From assembly GCA_046160545.1 (NCBI GenBank), contig JBJXGS010000322.1, positions 1 through 64,000 of the forward strand: a stretch of DNA of 64,000 nucleotides, written 5' to 3'. Source of the stretch: JAEUOS01 sp046160545 (GTDB taxonomy: Bacteria > Pseudomonadota > Gammaproteobacteria > Burkholderiales > JAEUOS01). The notes beneath the pieces are model-generated. The model did not search any database. It was not told where the DNA came from and saw only the letters and a program-made list of their open reading frames with translations. A program made the position numbers and the translations under genes. Positions within the stretch are counted from its first letter, which is position 1. Every line of letters begins with the position of its first letter. Of the stretch, positions 26,213-34,160 are shown piece by piece.

Positions 26213-27256
26213 ATGAGCATCGTCATCGCGATCGACGCGATGGGCGGCGACCATGGCGCTGCGGTTACTGTGCCGGCCGCGCTCGCCTTCGTCGAACGGC
26301 ACCCTGAGGCGCAAGTAGTTCTCGTCGGGGTCGCTGAAACGCTGGAGCGGGAGTTGGCCAAGCGCGGACACGCCGGCAATGATCGCTTGCGCGTCCGCGC
26401 CGCAGGCGAAGTCGTCACCATGCACGATCCGCCGGTGCAGGCGTTGCGTCGCAAACGGGATTCGTCGATGCATGTCGCACTCGGCCTGGTCAAGGATGGC
26501 GAGGCTCATGCCGCGATCTCGGCCGGCAATACCGGCGCATGGATGGCGATTGCAAGTTTCGTCTTGCGCACCCTGCCTGGTATTGATCGTCCTGCGATCT
26601 GCGCGCCACTGCCTAACCTCAGAGGAGGGTCGACCTACATGCTCGACCTGGGTGCGAACGTCGACTGCAAGGCGGCCCACCTGTACCAGTTCGCGCTGAT
26701 GGGGTCGGCCCTGGTGGCCGCGATCGAGCACGCAGCCGATCCGGTGGTGGGCCTGCTCAACATCGGCGAAGAGGAAATCAAGGGCAACGACACCGTCAAG
26801 GAAGCCGCCGACTTGCTGCGTGCCGCCAACGATCGCGGCGAAATCCGCTTTCATGGCAACGTCGAAGGCAACGACATATTCAAGGGCACGGTCGATGTCG
26901 TGGTCTGTGACGGCTTTGTCGGCAATGTCGCACTCAAGACCTCGGAGGGCCTGGCGCAAATGCTCGGGCGGGCCTTGAAGAGCGAGTTCGAACGCACTTG
27001 GCTCACCAAACTGGGGGCACTGTTCGCTTTGCCTGCCATCAACGCCTTCCGGCGTCGCTATGACCACAGACGCTACAACGGCGCCTGCCTCTTGGGCTTG
27101 AACGGCCTGGTGGTCAAGAGCCACGGTTCATGCGACGTCTATTCGTTCGGCCAGGCGCTCGATCGTGCCTTCGAGGCGGTCAAATCCGACGTCACCGCTG
27201 GCATCGCAGCGCGCATCGCACGTCACGCTGAAACGCCTGCGACGCGGGCCGCCTGA
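26213..27256 (+). CDS. plsX: Phosphate acyltransferase PlsX
   Basis: The protein (347 aa) makes acyl-phosphate from acyl-ACP for phospholipid synthesis. It opens with IVIAIDAMGGDHG and has SAGNTGAWMAIASFVL, MLDLGANVDCKAAHL, LLNIGEEEIKGNDTVKEA, FHGNVEGNDIFKGTVDVVVCDGFVGNVALKTSEG and GLNGLVVKSHGSCD, all standard PlsX blocks. It is soluble but works at the membrane surface. It is eight bases from fabH, so it belongs to the fab operon. Confidence 0.97.
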   Translation: MSIVIAIDAMGGDHGAAVTVPAALAFVERHPEAQVVLVGVAETLERELAKRGHAGNDRLRVRAAGEVVTMHDPPVQALRRKRDSSMHVALGLVKDGEAHAAISAGNTGAWMAIASFVLRTLPGIDRPAICAPLPNLRGGSTYMLDLGANVDCKAAHLYQFALMGSALVAAIEHAADPVVGLLNIGEEEIKGNDTVKEAADLLRAANDRGEIRFHGNVEGNDIFKGTVDVVVCDGFVGNVALKTSEGLAQMLGRALKSEFERTWLTKLGALFALPAINAFRRRYDHRRYNGACLLGLNGLVVKSHGSCDVYSFGQALDRAFEAVKSDVTAGIAARIARHAETPATRAA

Positions 27257-27264
27257 CGTTTCGT

Positions 27265-28227
27265 ATGGCCTTCACGCGCATCATCGGCACCGGCAGTCAC
27301 CTTCCCGGGCCCGCGGTCGGCAACGATGCGTTGGCCGCGCGCGGAATCGATACAACTGACGCATGGATCCGCGAACGCACCGGCATAGTCGCGCGACACC
27401 TGGCGCAGTCGCACGAGGCCGCAAGCGACCTGGCGCTGCCGGCGGCGCGGGCAGCCCTGGCGGCCGCGCACTGCGTAGCAACGGATATTGATCTGCTGAT
27501 CGTCGCAACATCGACCCCGGACTATGTGTTCCCGAGCACAGCCTGCCTGCTGCAGGCGCGCTTGGGAATCAATGACTGCGCCGCCTTCGATGTACAGGCG
27601 GTGTGCAGCGGTTTTGTCTACGCGCTCGCGGTTGCCGATGCGATGATCGCCAGCGGTCGGCATCGCCGCGCACTGGTGGTCGGCGCAGAGGTCTTTTCGC
27701 GCATTCTCGACTGGCAGGACCGTGCAACCTGCGTGCTCTTCGGTGACGGCGCCGGCGCGGTCGTGCTCGAGGGTGGTGAGCGACCCGGCATCCTGGCGAG
27801 TGCCTTGCACGCAGACGGGCGCCATGCCGGAATCCTCAACGTACCCGGCAACGTCTGTAGCGGCGGCGTGACCGGCGACCCCTTGTTGCGCATGGACGGC
27901 CAGGCAGTGTTCAAGTTCGCAGTGCGCGTGCTCGATGAAGTCGCGCGCGAAGTGCTTGGCAAGGCAGGCCTGCTGCCGGCCGATGTAACTTGGCTGATTC
28001 CCCACCAGGCCAACTTGCGTATCCTGAATGCGACCGCGAAAAAGCTTGGCGTTGCCGCCGAGCGCTTGGTTGTCAGCGTTGATCGCCACGGCAATACCTC
28101 TGCCGCCTCGATCCCACTGGCAATGGACGAAGCGGTCCGTGACGGACGCATCCGGGCCGGCGACCGAGTCCTGCTGGCCGGGGTCGGGGGAGGCTTTACC
28201 TGGGGCGCCATTCTCCTGGAGATGTGA
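27265..28227 (+). CDS. fabH: 3-oxoacyl-ACP synthase III
   Basis: The 320-aa enzyme condenses acetyl-CoA with malonyl-ACP to start fatty-acid synthesis. The triad is visible: Cys114 in DVQAVCSGFVYAL, His in WLIPHQANLRI and Asn in HGNTSAASIPLAM. The N-terminal ITGTGSHLP-type opening appears as IIGTGSHLPGP, and WIRERTGI is conserved. It ends at the TGATG that begins fabD. Confidence 0.97.
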   Translation: MAFTRIIGTGSHLPGPAVGNDALAARGIDTTDAWIRERTGIVARHLAQSHEAASDLALPAARAALAAAHCVATDIDLLIVATSTPDYVFPSTACLLQARLGINDCAAFDVQAVCSGFVYALAVADAMIASGRHRRALVVGAEVFSRILDWQDRATCVLFGDGAGAVVLEGGERPGILASALHADGRHAGILNVPGNVCSGGVTGDPLLRMDGQAVFKFAVRVLDEVAREVLGKAGLLPADVTWLIPHQANLRILNATAKKLGVAAERLVVSVDRHGNTSAASIPLAMDEAVRDGRIRAGDRVLLAGVGGGFTWGAILLEM

Positions 28228-29156
28228 TGAAACTAGCGATGGTGTTTCCCGGTCAGGGATCGCAAAAGCAGGGCATGATGAATGGCTTTGCGCACGTGGA
28301 AGTCGTGCGCGAGGTGTTTCGCACCGCCTCCGCTAGCTTGGGACAGGATTTGTGGGCCTTGATCGAAAGCGGATCACCCGAGGATTTGAACGCCACCGTC
28401 AATACCCAGCCGGTCATGCTCACCGCGGCCTTCGCGGCCTATCGCGCGTGGGTCGCCGCAGGTGGACCTGAACCTGTTCTCATGGCTGGCCATTCACTGG
28501 GTGAGTACACGGCCCTGGCGGCAGCGGGCGCACTTGCATTCGGCGATGCCGTGCCGTTGGTGCGCTTTCGCGCCCAGGCAATGCAGGAGGCTGTGCCTAT
28601 CGGGGTCGGCGCGATGGCCGTCGTGATGGGTCTGGCAGCCGGGGAAGTGGTAGCGGCCTGCGTGGAAGCCGCGCAGGGCGAGGTTGTCGAAGCAGTCAAT
28701 TTCAACGAACCGACCCAGACCGTCATCGCTGGAGCCCGTGCCGCTGTCGATCGCGCCTGTGCGGCCGCCAAGGCGCGCGGCGCCAAGCGTGCGCTGCCGT
28801 TGCCGGTCTCGGCGCCTTTTCATTCTTCGCTCCTGGCACCTGCCGCGCTGCGCCTGGCGGATCGGCTCAAGGAAGTTGCCATCGCTGCGCCGCGGGTTCC
28901 GGTGATCCACAATGTGGATGTGGCCACGCACGACACCGCAGAGGAAATCCGCACCGCGCTTGCGGCACAGGCAGCACGCCCGGTGCGCTGGGTGGAGACT
29001 GTGGAAAAAATGGTTGCACTTGGCATCACCCATGTCGCCGAAGTGGGGCCGGGGCGGGTGCTGGCTGGGCTGGTTAAGCGCATTGCGCCCGACCTCACGG
29101 TACTTTCGGTGAGCGACAGCGATTCGCTTTCGGTCACTCTCGGGAGCCTTTCATGA
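28227..29156 (+). CDS. fabD: Malonyl-CoA:ACP transacylase
   Basis: The product (309 aa) moves malonyl groups from CoA to ACP. It starts KLAMVFPGQGSQ, with the oxyanion Gln. GHSLGEYTALAAAGAL holds the nucleophile Ser90, and SAPFHSSLL the catalytic His. Arg in VRFRAQAMQ binds the malonyl carboxylate. The ATG overlaps the fabH stop by one base; an in-frame GTG one codon upstream is an alternative. Confidence 0.97.
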   Translation: MKLAMVFPGQGSQKQGMMNGFAHVEVVREVFRTASASLGQDLWALIESGSPEDLNATVNTQPVMLTAAFAAYRAWVAAGGPEPVLMAGHSLGEYTALAAAGALAFGDAVPLVRFRAQAMQEAVPIGVGAMAVVMGLAAGEVVAACVEAAQGEVVEAVNFNEPTQTVIAGARAAVDRACAAAKARGAKRALPLPVSAPFHSSLLAPAALRLADRLKEVAIAAPRVPVIHNVDVATHDTAEEIRTALAAQAARPVRWVETVEKMVALGITHVAEVGPGRVLAGLVKRIAPDLTVLSVSDSDSLSVTLGSLS

Positions 29157-29896
29157 GCCTCGCTGGACAAGTCGCCCTGGTGACCGGTGCCTCGCGCGGC
29201 ATCGGGCGCGCGGTCGCGCTGGCGCTGTCCCGTGCCGGCGCCGTCGTAGTCGGCACGGCGACTGGCGAAGCCGGCGCCGCAGCCATCGCCGAAGCGCTCG
29301 CATCGGCTGCTCATGCGGGAGCGGGCCGCGTCCTCGATGTGGGCAAGCGCGAATCAATTGCCGCGTTCGTCGAAGCGGTCAAGCGCGACTTCGGACCGGT
29401 TTCGATACTGGTGAACAACGCCGGCATCACGCGCGATACCCTGGCGATGCGCATGCAGGACGAAGACTGGGAAGCTGTCCTGGGAGTCAACCTGGGAGGC
29501 GTATTCGCCCTTTCTCGCGCAGTGCTGCGCGACATGATGAAGGCCAGGCAAGGGCGCATCATCAACATCACTTCGGTGGTTGGCCATTCCGGCAACCCCG
29601 GCCAGATCAACTACGCCGCCGCCAAGGCCGGCGTGGCCGGGATGTCGCGCGCGCTGGCACGCGAGATTGGCAGCCGCAACATCACGGTCAATTGCGTTGC
29701 GCCCGGATTCATCGATACCGACATGACCCGCGCGCTTTCAGAAGCCCAGACTGCGGCCCTGCTGGCGCAGATTCCCCTTGGACGCCTGGGCGCGGTCGAG
29801 GACGTGGCCGCTGCGGTGACCTACCTCGCCGGGCCCGGTGCGGCCTACGTAACCGGCACGACCTTGCACGTCAACGGCGGCATGTACATGGCTTGA
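29153..29896 (+). CDS. fabG: 3-oxoacyl-ACP reductase
   Basis: This 247-aa short-chain dehydrogenase performs the NADPH-dependent reduction step of fatty-acid elongation. VALVTGASRGIGRAVAL binds the cofactor, LVNNAGITRDTLAMRM is typical of FabG, and Ser141, Tyr154 and Lys158 (INITSVVGHSG, INYAAAKAG) form the catalytic set. It overlaps fabD by four bases. A 91-base gap to acpP follows. Confidence 0.97.
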   Translation: MSLAGQVALVTGASRGIGRAVALALSRAGAVVVGTATGEAGAAAIAEALASAAHAGAGRVLDVGKRESIAAFVEAVKRDFGPVSILVNNAGITRDTLAMRMQDEDWEAVLGVNLGGVFALSRAVLRDMMKARQGRIINITSVVGHSGNPGQINYAAAKAGVAGMSRALAREIGSRNITVNCVAPGFIDTDMTRALSEAQTAALLAQIPLGRLGAVEDVAAAVTYLAGPGAAYVTGTTLHVNGGMYMA

Positions 29897-29930
29897 GCAA
29901 GCATGGGCGCGGCGTGGTCGAGGCTGAAAC

Positions 29931-29939
29931 TGCTAAAAT
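29931..29939 (+). promoter_or_regulatory. Candidate extended -10 promoter for acpP
   Basis: TGC-TAAAAT carries the TGn extension and five of six -10 bases, about 50 bases before the acpP ATG. No good -35 stands 17 bases upstream, which an extended -10 can tolerate. A separate promoter would fit the high ACP demand. Confidence 0.5.
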
Positions 29940-29987
29940 CCGCGCCGCTTTTCATATCCACGCATTTCCTCTAGGAGTAGCATCACA

Positions 29988-30227
29988 ATGGACAACATCG
30001 AGCAACGGGTGAAGAAGATCGTCGCCGAGCAACTCGGCGTCAACGAGGCCGAGATCAAGAACGAATCATCGTTCGTCGACGACCTCGGCGCGGACTCGCT
30101 CGATACCGTCGAATTGGTCATGGCGCTCGAAGACGAGTTCGAGACCGAGATCCCCGACGAGGAAGCCGAGAAGATCACGACCGTGCAACAGGCGATCGAC
30201 TATGTGACCTCGCACAAGAAGGCCTGA
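29988..30227 (+). CDS. acpP: Acyl carrier protein
   Basis: This 79-aa acidic protein carries the growing fatty acyl chain on a phosphopantetheine attached to Ser37 in DDLGADSLDTVELVMALE. Length and sequence are standard, including IPDEEAEKITTVQQAIDYV. An AGGAG site stands 10 bases before the ATG. The attaching enzyme, AcpS, is encoded about 12 kb downstream. Confidence 0.98.
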   Translation: MDNIEQRVKKIVAEQLGVNEAEIKNESSFVDDLGADSLDTVELVMALEDEFETEIPDEEAEKITTVQQAIDYVTSHKKA

Positions 30228-30260
30228 GCGCACCCGCAGCTCCTGCAAGGAAAGCTACGC

Positions 30261-31517
30261 ATGGCATTCGCCAGGGAGAAGCGCCGGGTGGTTGTCACCG
30301 GGCTGGGCATTGTCAGTCCGATCGGCAACGCGGTCGCCGAGGCCTGGGACAATCTGATCGCCGGCAAGTCCGGAATCGGGCGCATCACGCGCTTTGATCC
30401 GGAAGACGAAAAGCTCAGCATCGCCTGCCATATCGCCGGCGAGGTCAAGGGCTTTGCGATTGAAGACTACATGCCTGCCAAGGAAGCGCGGCACATGGAT
30501 GTCTTTATCCACTATGGCATCGCCGCCGGGATTCAGGCGTTTCGCGACAGTGGCCTTGTCGTTTCGGAAGCCAACAGCGAGCGCCTGGGCGTCAACGTTG
30601 GCTCCGGCATCGGTGGTCTACCCATGATCGAGAACACGCACTCGACCATGCTGGAACGGGGTGCGCGCCGGATTTCGCCGTTCTTTATACCGGCGACGAT
30701 CATCAACCTGATCTCCGGCCACCTTTCGATCATGCTGGGGCTCAAAGGTCCGAACCTGGCTTGTGTCAGCGCCTGCGCGACCGGCAACCACTGCATCGGC
30801 GAATCGGCGCGACTGATCGAGTACGGAGACTGCGACGTGATGATCGCCGGCGGGGCCGAATCGACCATCACGCAACTGGCCATTGGCGGATTCGCTGCAG
30901 CGCGCGCGCTTTCGCTACGCAATGATGACCCGCAAACCGCCAGTCGTCCATGGGACCGCGACCGTGACGGCTTCGTCCTGGGCGAGGGCGCCGGAGTGCT
31001 GGTGCTCGAGGAGTACGAGCACGCGCGTGCGCGCGGCGCAAAGATCTATTGCGAGCTGGCCGGCTACGGCCTGACCGGGGACGCGCACCATATCACTGCG
31101 CCGGACCAGAGCGGACCGCGCCGTTCGATGAGGAATGCGCTGGCCAACGCTGGTATTGCCGCCGACATGGTCGATTACATCAACGCCCATGGAACGTCCA
31201 CCCCGCTGGGTGACAAGAATGAAACCGAGGCTGTCAAAGCGGCGTTCGGGGACCAGGCGAGAAAACTGGTCGTCAACTCGACCAAATCCATGACCGGGCA
31301 CCTTCTGGGCGCGGCCGGCGGAATCGAATCGGTGTTCAGCGCGCTGGCGATGTACCACCAGATTTCGCCGCCGACCATCAATATCTTCAACCAGGACCCC
31401 GAGTGCGACCTGGACTACTGCGCCAATACTGCGCGTGACATGCGCATTCGCGCCGCGGTCTCGAATTCGTTCGGATTCGGCGGGACCAACAGCACCCTGG
31501 TCTTCACGCAGGTTTGA
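30261..31517 (+). CDS. fabF: 3-oxoacyl-ACP synthase II
   Basis: The 418-aa condensing enzyme elongates acyl-ACP and sets the temperature response of unsaturated chains. It has RRVVVTGLGIVSPIGN at the start, Cys172 in VSACATGNHCIG, His in NAHGTSTPLGD and the second His in GHLLGAAGGIESV, then SNSFGFGGTNSTLVF at the end. It is the last fab gene. A small membrane-protein gene starts 16 bases later. Confidence 0.98.
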   Translation: MAFAREKRRVVVTGLGIVSPIGNAVAEAWDNLIAGKSGIGRITRFDPEDEKLSIACHIAGEVKGFAIEDYMPAKEARHMDVFIHYGIAAGIQAFRDSGLVVSEANSERLGVNVGSGIGGLPMIENTHSTMLERGARRISPFFIPATIINLISGHLSIMLGLKGPNLACVSACATGNHCIGESARLIEYGDCDVMIAGGAESTITQLAIGGFAAARALSLRNDDPQTASRPWDRDRDGFVLGEGAGVLVLEEYEHARARGAKIYCELAGYGLTGDAHHITAPDQSGPRRSMRNALANAGIAADMVDYINAHGTSTPLGDKNETEAVKAAFGDQARKLVVNSTKSMTGHLLGAAGGIESVFSALAMYHQISPPTINIFNQDPECDLDYCANTARDMRIRAAVSNSFGFGGTNSTLVFTQV

Positions 31518-31533
31518 TTTGGCCGCGCCGCCG

Positions 31534-31914
31534 ATGCAGATGGCGCTACGCGCGGTACCTGCGGTACAGGGCTACGCGCTTGCCATCGCAGGCGTTGCCT
31601 GTGCTCTGGCGCTCGGCATCGTCGTATGGCTGGCCATGAGCTTGCATCCGGTCTGGAGTGCGCTGGCCTTGCTGCCGATCACATCCCTGTGGCGCCAGGC
31701 GGCGCTTGCAGGTGCGCGAGACACGCCGCCCGGTCTCGCGCCTGATGGCACGGAGCATGGCCGGATCACCGGTGGATTCGTGATCGCCGGTATGGCCTAT
31801 GTCAAGACCCTTGGCGCCACTGGATCGCGGTCCTGGCTGGTAAGCAGCGGCGCGGTCGGGCAAAGCGGCTGCCGAAGGCTGCGCGTTGTTTTGCGGCACC
31901 GCAGCGAAGCCTGA
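31534..31914 (+). CDS. Putative YgfX/CptA-like membrane hairpin protein
   Basis: The product (126 aa) has two adjacent hydrophobic segments (about 12-33 and 34-53, VQGYALAIAGVACALALGIVVWLAMSL then VWSALALLPI) and a basic soluble tail ending RRLRVVLRHRSEA. Size, the membrane hairpin at the N-terminus, the SRSWLVSS strand and the final arginine-rich strand resemble YgfX, which acts in E. coli with SdhE. No sdhE is present here, so the resemblance may be only structural. Betaproteobacteria often carry such a gene between fabF and rpoE. The start could be either of two close ATGs. Confidence 0.55.
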   Translation: MQMALRAVPAVQGYALAIAGVACALALGIVVWLAMSLHPVWSALALLPITSLWRQAALAGARDTPPGLAPDGTEHGRITGGFVIAGMAYVKTLGATGSRSWLVSSGAVGQSGCRRLRVVLRHRSEA

Positions 31915-31962
31915 CAGTGAGCCTTACAATGCGGACTCTCCAATCGCCAAACCGGAACAAAG

Positions 31963-32562
31963 GTGTCGGAACGGGATGTCGACCAGCAACTGGTCGAGCG
32001 GGTACAGCGCGGCGACAAGAATGCCTATGGATTGCTGGTAGCCAAGTACCAGCGCAAATTGCTGCGACTGGTATCGCGCATCGTTCGCGATCCATCCGAG
32101 GTGGAGGACGTCGTGCAAGAGGCCTTCATCAAGGCGTACCGGGCGCTGCCGAACTTTCGCGGCGAATCCGCCTTTTACACCTGGCTGTATCGAATCGGCA
32201 TCAACACCGCAAAGAACCATTTGGCCACGCTGCGGCGGCGTGCCCCTACCAGCACGATAAAAGACTTGGACGAAGCGGAAACTTTTGACGAGGCAGAGCA
32301 ACTAAGGGACATCAATACCCCGGAATCGCTGTTGATGTCGCGCCAGGTGGCCGATACGGTAAACGCTGCAATGGAGCGCCTGCCCGAGGAATTGAGGATG
32401 GCGATCACCTTGCGGGAAGTCGAGGCAATGAGTTACGAAGAGATTGCATCTGCCATGAATTGTCCGATCGGCACCGTGCGGTCGCGGATATTCAGGGCGC
32501 GTGAGGCGATAGCCGCCGAATTGCGCCCGCTCCTCGGTACCAACAAGGATACGCGCTGGTAG
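31963..32562 (+). CDS. rpoE: RNA polymerase sigma factor RpoE (AlgU)
   Basis: The 199-aa ECF sigma factor controls the envelope-stress response. Region 2 includes LLVAKYQRKLLRLVSRIVRDPSEVEDVVQEAFIKAYRALPNFRGESAFYTWLYRIGINTAKNHL and region 4 includes LPEELRMAITLREVEAMSYEEIASAMNCPIGTVRSRIFRAREAI. It starts with GTG in an AAAGGTG context. It heads a complete regulatory unit with rseA, rseB and mucD. A TACAAT lies about 33 bases upstream without a good -35, and I see no sigma-E-type promoter. Confidence 0.96.
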   Translation: MSERDVDQQLVERVQRGDKNAYGLLVAKYQRKLLRLVSRIVRDPSEVEDVVQEAFIKAYRALPNFRGESAFYTWLYRIGINTAKNHLATLRRRAPTSTIKDLDEAETFDEAEQLRDINTPESLLMSRQVADTVNAAMERLPEELRMAITLREVEAMSYEEIASAMNCPIGTVRSRIFRAREAIAAELRPLLGTNKDTRW

Positions 32563-32577
32563 CAGGGCGTTTAGGAG

Positions 32578-33117
32578 ATGAGATTGGCTGACGACTCGCA
32601 AAGATTGCAGCTCTCCGCGTTCATGGACGGGGAGGGTGCCCCTGAGGCATGCTCGATCCTGGTCGGGGCATGCGCGAAGGATGCACGCCTGAATGCGGAT
32701 TGGGAGACCTACCATTGCATCGGCGATGTATTGCGAAGTGCGGACATGGGGTGCCACTCCGAAGTGCTGACCGCGCGGGTCATGGAGAGCCTCGCCGGCG
32801 AACCCAGCCTCATGGCACCCACCGCGCTGTCGTCCGCGCAGGTGAGCCATCAATCCCCCGACGTGCGCGCACGGCCGCGCTGGCTGTCGGTCGCAGCTGC
32901 AGCCGCCGCGGTCGCGGTCATCGGTGGCGTGGTGTACCCGCAGTGGAGTTCACGACTCGAGCAGGTGGCGGTCACATCGCCCAAGCCTGCGACGGCCCCG
33001 GCCGCGGCGGCGCTGCCACGCAACCCGGAGGCACCGGTACGAGTCTCCGGCGAGTACCTGGCCGCGCATCGGCAGTATTCGGCGGGCATGGTCGTGCCGG
33101 CCGCAGAGTCACGCTAG
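32578..33117 (+). CDS. rseA: Anti-sigma-E factor RseA (MucA)
   Basis: The product (179 aa) has an N-terminal cytoplasmic domain that should bind RpoE (LQLSAFMDGEGAPEA, ADWETYHCIGDVLRS), one membrane segment at about residues 100-123 (RWLSVAAAAAAVAVIGGVVYPQW) and a periplasmic tail where RseB binds and proteolysis starts. The tail is Ala/Pro-rich and short (about 55 residues). It ends with a YSAGMVVPAAESR-like region often found in betaproteobacterial RseA. It is 15 bases after rpoE with an AGGAG site. Confidence 0.88.
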   Translation: MRLADDSQRLQLSAFMDGEGAPEACSILVGACAKDARLNADWETYHCIGDVLRSADMGCHSEVLTARVMESLAGEPSLMAPTALSSAQVSHQSPDVRARPRWLSVAAAAAAVAVIGGVVYPQWSSRLEQVAVTSPKPATAPAAAALPRNPEAPVRVSGEYLAAHRQYSAGMVVPAAESR

Positions 33118-33132
33118 GCTGGCGGTAGCGAA

Positions 33133-34158
33133 ATGCGGAACCCGTTGCGCCTCGAATTCGCGATTCGCGGGATTGCCCTGTTTCTGGCAACGACGGCTTC
33201 GGGCACTTCCGCCCAGCCGGCGCAACCCGACGCACAAGCATGGCTGACGCGCGTGCAGCAGTCAGCGCAACGTCTCAACTACTCCGGCACGTTTGTATTC
33301 ATGCAAGGTGGCGGACAGACCCAGACATCGCGCATCACGCACATCTTCGACCGAGGCAGCGAGCGTGAACGGATCGAAGTGCTGGATGGCGCGGCCATCG
33401 TGGTGTTGCGCACCAACGACGAAGTCAAATCCTACCTGCCCGAGAGCAAGACCGTCCTGATTGAACGGCGCCGTGGCAAGGCAGTGTTTCCGGCACTCCT
33501 CATCGATCAGGTGGCATCGATTGCCGAGCACTACTCGCTACGCAAGCTCGAGTCCGCGCGGGTTGCCGGGCGCGATTGTCACGCCTTTGCCCTGGAGCCG
33601 CGCGACGGGTTGCGCTACGGGCAAAGGCTTTGGGCTGAGGTTCAGCATGGCCTGCTGCTCAAGTCGCAGACCATCAACGAAAGAGGCGAAGTCGTCGAGC
33701 AGATCGCCTTTACGGAAATCGAGATAGGCGGCCCTGCCGAGCGCTACGCAGCACGACTGGGACGCCCCCTGGCAGGCCGGGACTGGCGCACCGTGAGCCC
33801 GCCGGTGACCCCGGCGCGCCTGGCCGAGCTGGGTTGGCGAATCGATGCTGTGCCGCCCGGATTTCGTCGCATGCTCGAGATTCGCCGCGGGATCGGCGAT
33901 GCCGAAGTCGGTCATGTGGTTTTTTCCGACGGGCTTGCATCTGTGTCGGTGTTCGTCGAGGCCATGAAGGCCGGTGCCAATCCGGTCGAAGGCCATGCCG
34001 TGCAGGGCGCTGTCAACGTCTACCGCCGGCGCGTCGGCGACCATCTGGTCACGGTGCTCGGTGAAGCGCCGCCGGCTTTGGTGTCGCGCATTGGCGCTGC
34101 GGTTGAATTTCGCCCGGGAACCGCAACCTTGAGCGGCCAGGTCAACAACAAGAGGTGA
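33133..34158 (+). CDS. rseB: Sigma-E regulator RseB (MucB)
   Basis: This 341-aa periplasmic protein shields RseA from proteolysis until it binds lipopolysaccharide or mislocalised lipids. A signal peptide (residues 1-27, ending GTSAQPAQ) is followed by the N-terminal lipid-binding domain (SAQRLNYSGTFVFMQGG, HIFDRGSERERIEVLDG) and a smaller C-terminal domain (MLEIRRGIGDAEVGHVVFSDGLASVSVFVE). It follows rseA by 15 bases. The mucC gene of some operons is absent. Confidence 0.93.
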   Translation: MRNPLRLEFAIRGIALFLATTASGTSAQPAQPDAQAWLTRVQQSAQRLNYSGTFVFMQGGGQTQTSRITHIFDRGSERERIEVLDGAAIVVLRTNDEVKSYLPESKTVLIERRRGKAVFPALLIDQVASIAEHYSLRKLESARVAGRDCHAFALEPRDGLRYGQRLWAEVQHGLLLKSQTINERGEVVEQIAFTEIEIGGPAERYAARLGRPLAGRDWRTVSPPVTPARLAELGWRIDAVPPGFRRMLEIRRGIGDAEVGHVVFSDGLASVSVFVEAMKAGANPVEGHAVQGAVNVYRRRVGDHLVTVLGEAPPALVSRIGAAVEFRPGTATLSGQVNNKR

Positions 34159-34160
34159 AC

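Noticed and set aside
31435..31533. Longer start for the YgfX-like gene overlapping fabF
   Set aside because: The first 33 codons lie inside fabF in another frame and look like shadow sequence; ATGs just after the fabF stop fit better.
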